NCBI GenBank assembly: GCA_937915955.1
Contig: CALGIB010000837.1
Coordinates: 1 to 5,111, forward strand
Length of the DNA: 5,111 nt
Origin: an uncultured Pseudomonadota bacterium
GTDB taxonomy: Bacteria > Myxococcota_A > UBA796 > CAJQPC01
Direction: 5' to 3'
Numbering within the stretch: the first letter of the stretch is position 1; every line of letters begins with the position of its first letter. Shown piece by piece: positions 4,390-5,111 of this stretch. A program made the position numbers and the translations under genes. A model generated the notes under the pieces. It did no database searches and had not been told where the DNA came from. It worked only from the letters and a program-made list of their open reading frames with translations.

Positions 4390-5111
4390 ATGCTGCTCCT
4401 CACGTCACTCCTGCTGTCCTCCGCCAACGCCCAGGACGCCGCCGCCGCACCCCCTCCCTTCGAGGTCCACGGCGTCTACGCCATCTGGGCCCTCAACCAG
4501 CACAACTTCCTGCTGGGCAAGGACCACCCGCTCAACGACGCGGACTACGTGGTGCAGATGCTGCGCGTCGCGCCCACGTTCTCCAAGGACGACTACGGCG
4601 TGGTCGCCCGCATGGACCTGGCTCAGGGCTGGTGGGGCGTCGACAACGACCCGAACGTCGAGACCGGCGTGGCCACCGACGAAGACGGCGTGACCACAGC
4701 CACCACGGTCTACAACCCCTACTCGATGTTCCGGAACAAGGACACGAACTACGGCGTGCACGTAGACCACGCCTACGCCTGGGTGAACGTGCCGAGGGTG
4801 CCCGTCAAGGTCCAGGCCGGTCGCATGTACTACGGCGCCGGACACAAGCTGGTCCTGGACCAGGACGCCGACGGCGTACAGATCATGGTCAACCCCGAGG
4901 CCCCCATCGGCGTCACGGCCTACTGGGCCAAGATGAGCGAGGGCCTCAACTCGACCAAGAACCCCAAGGGTCTCTTGATGAACGACGAGGACGAGTGGAA
5001 CGACGCCGACCTGTTCGGCGGCAGCTTCGCCTACACCTCCGAGCCCGCCCGGATCGAGCTCTTCGGCATGTACTACTGGGACCGAAGCGGCACGGGCACC
5101 GAGACCTACCT
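4390..5111 (+). CDS. Outer-membrane beta-barrel (porin-like) protein, 3' end cut by window edge
   Basis: 240 codons are visible and the frame is open to the right edge. A short signal peptide (MLLLTSLLLSSANA, likely cut before QD at 15) is followed by an Ala/Pro stretch and then alternating aromatic/hydrophobic strands separated by Asp/Asn/Gly-rich turns, as in outer-membrane barrels. Examples are FEVHGVYAIWALN, YVVQMLRVAPTF, YGVVARMDLAQGWWG, YGVHVDHAYAWVNV, VKVQAGRMYYGAG, IGVTAYWAKMSEG and IELFGMYYWDR. The pattern, in particular the strand with AGRMYYGAGHKLVLDQDADG, resembles alginate-export-type and related porins of deltaproteobacteria, but the exact family and any substrate are unproven. 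The start ATG 4390 has GGAG at 4379-4382, seven bases upstream; an ATG at 4383 is in a different frame. The gene is preceded by its own sigma-54 promoter. The remaining half of a typical 350-450-residue barrel would lie beyond the window. Confidence 0.85.
   Translation, partial: MLLLTSLLLSSANAQDAAAAPPPFEVHGVYAIWALNQHNFLLGKDHPLNDADYVVQMLRVAPTFSKDDYGVVARMDLAQGWWGVDNDPNVETGVATDEDGVTTATTVYNPYSMFRNKDTNYGVHVDHAYAWVNVPRVPVKVQAGRMYYGAGHKLVLDQDADGVQIMVNPEAPIGVTAYWAKMSEGLNSTKNPKGLLMNDEDEWNDADLFGGSFAYTSEPARIELFGMYYWDRSGTGTETY

Noticed and set aside
3066..4427. Long minus-strand open frame (453 codons) and a 390-codon plus-strand frame at 3074-4246
   Set aside because: Both are antisense or out-of-frame readings of the membrane protein and the SufT-like gene. 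Their translations are Arg/Gly/Gln/Ala/Pro-rich with no domain, as expected of shadow frames in very GC-rich DNA.

Overview
The window is very GC-rich with strong G/C at third codon positions. It looks like a stretch of a high-GC Gram-negative chromosome, most likely from the deltaproteobacterial/Myxococcota-type lineages. That placement is an inference from base composition, from protein style (periplasmic dihaem cytochrome c, outer-membrane barrel) and from abundant sigma-54 signals; no rRNA or other marker gene is present. I see no tRNA, rRNA, CRISPR array, insertion sequence or phage gene.

Layout. (1) On the minus strand, 1-630 is an exported dihaem cytochrome c whose 3' end runs off the left edge. 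(2) 631-1078 is a 448-base divergent gap holding a good sigma-54 promoter for the cytochrome and two short palindromes. (3) On the plus strand are a 96-residue soluble protein (1079-1369) and a 151-residue membrane protein (1383-1838). (4) After a second sigma-54 promoter (about 1854-1873) comes a compact operon: a DUF1858 + DUF2249 + DUF2249 protein (1895-2650), an 11-bp-overlapping polytopic membrane protein with conserved-looking histidines (2640-3854), and a MIP18/SufT-like (DUF59) protein (3870-4226). (5) A 163-base gap holds two hairpins and a third sigma-54 promoter. (6) It precedes a signal-peptide-bearing outer-membrane barrel protein (4390 to the right edge, incomplete).

How the genes may work together. 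DUF1858, DUF2249 and MIP18-family proteins recur beside NO/denitrification and Fe-S repair genes in Proteobacteria. Together with a haem-copper-oxidase-like or NnrS-like membrane protein and a cytochrome c, they suggest a respiratory or nitrosative-stress module: membrane redox protein, periplasmic electron carrier and cytoplasmic metal/Fe-S maintenance. This function is inferred, since no catalytic NO reductase, nitrite reductase or regulator lies in the window.

The most striking observation is regulatory. Three intergenic or gene-upstream regions each contain an element with exact GG-N10-GC spacing and 11 of 12 consensus positions of the sigma-54 (-24/-12) promoter, each oriented toward a gene start. 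This predicts that the cytochrome, the DUF2249 operon and the barrel protein form one enhancer-dependent regulon.
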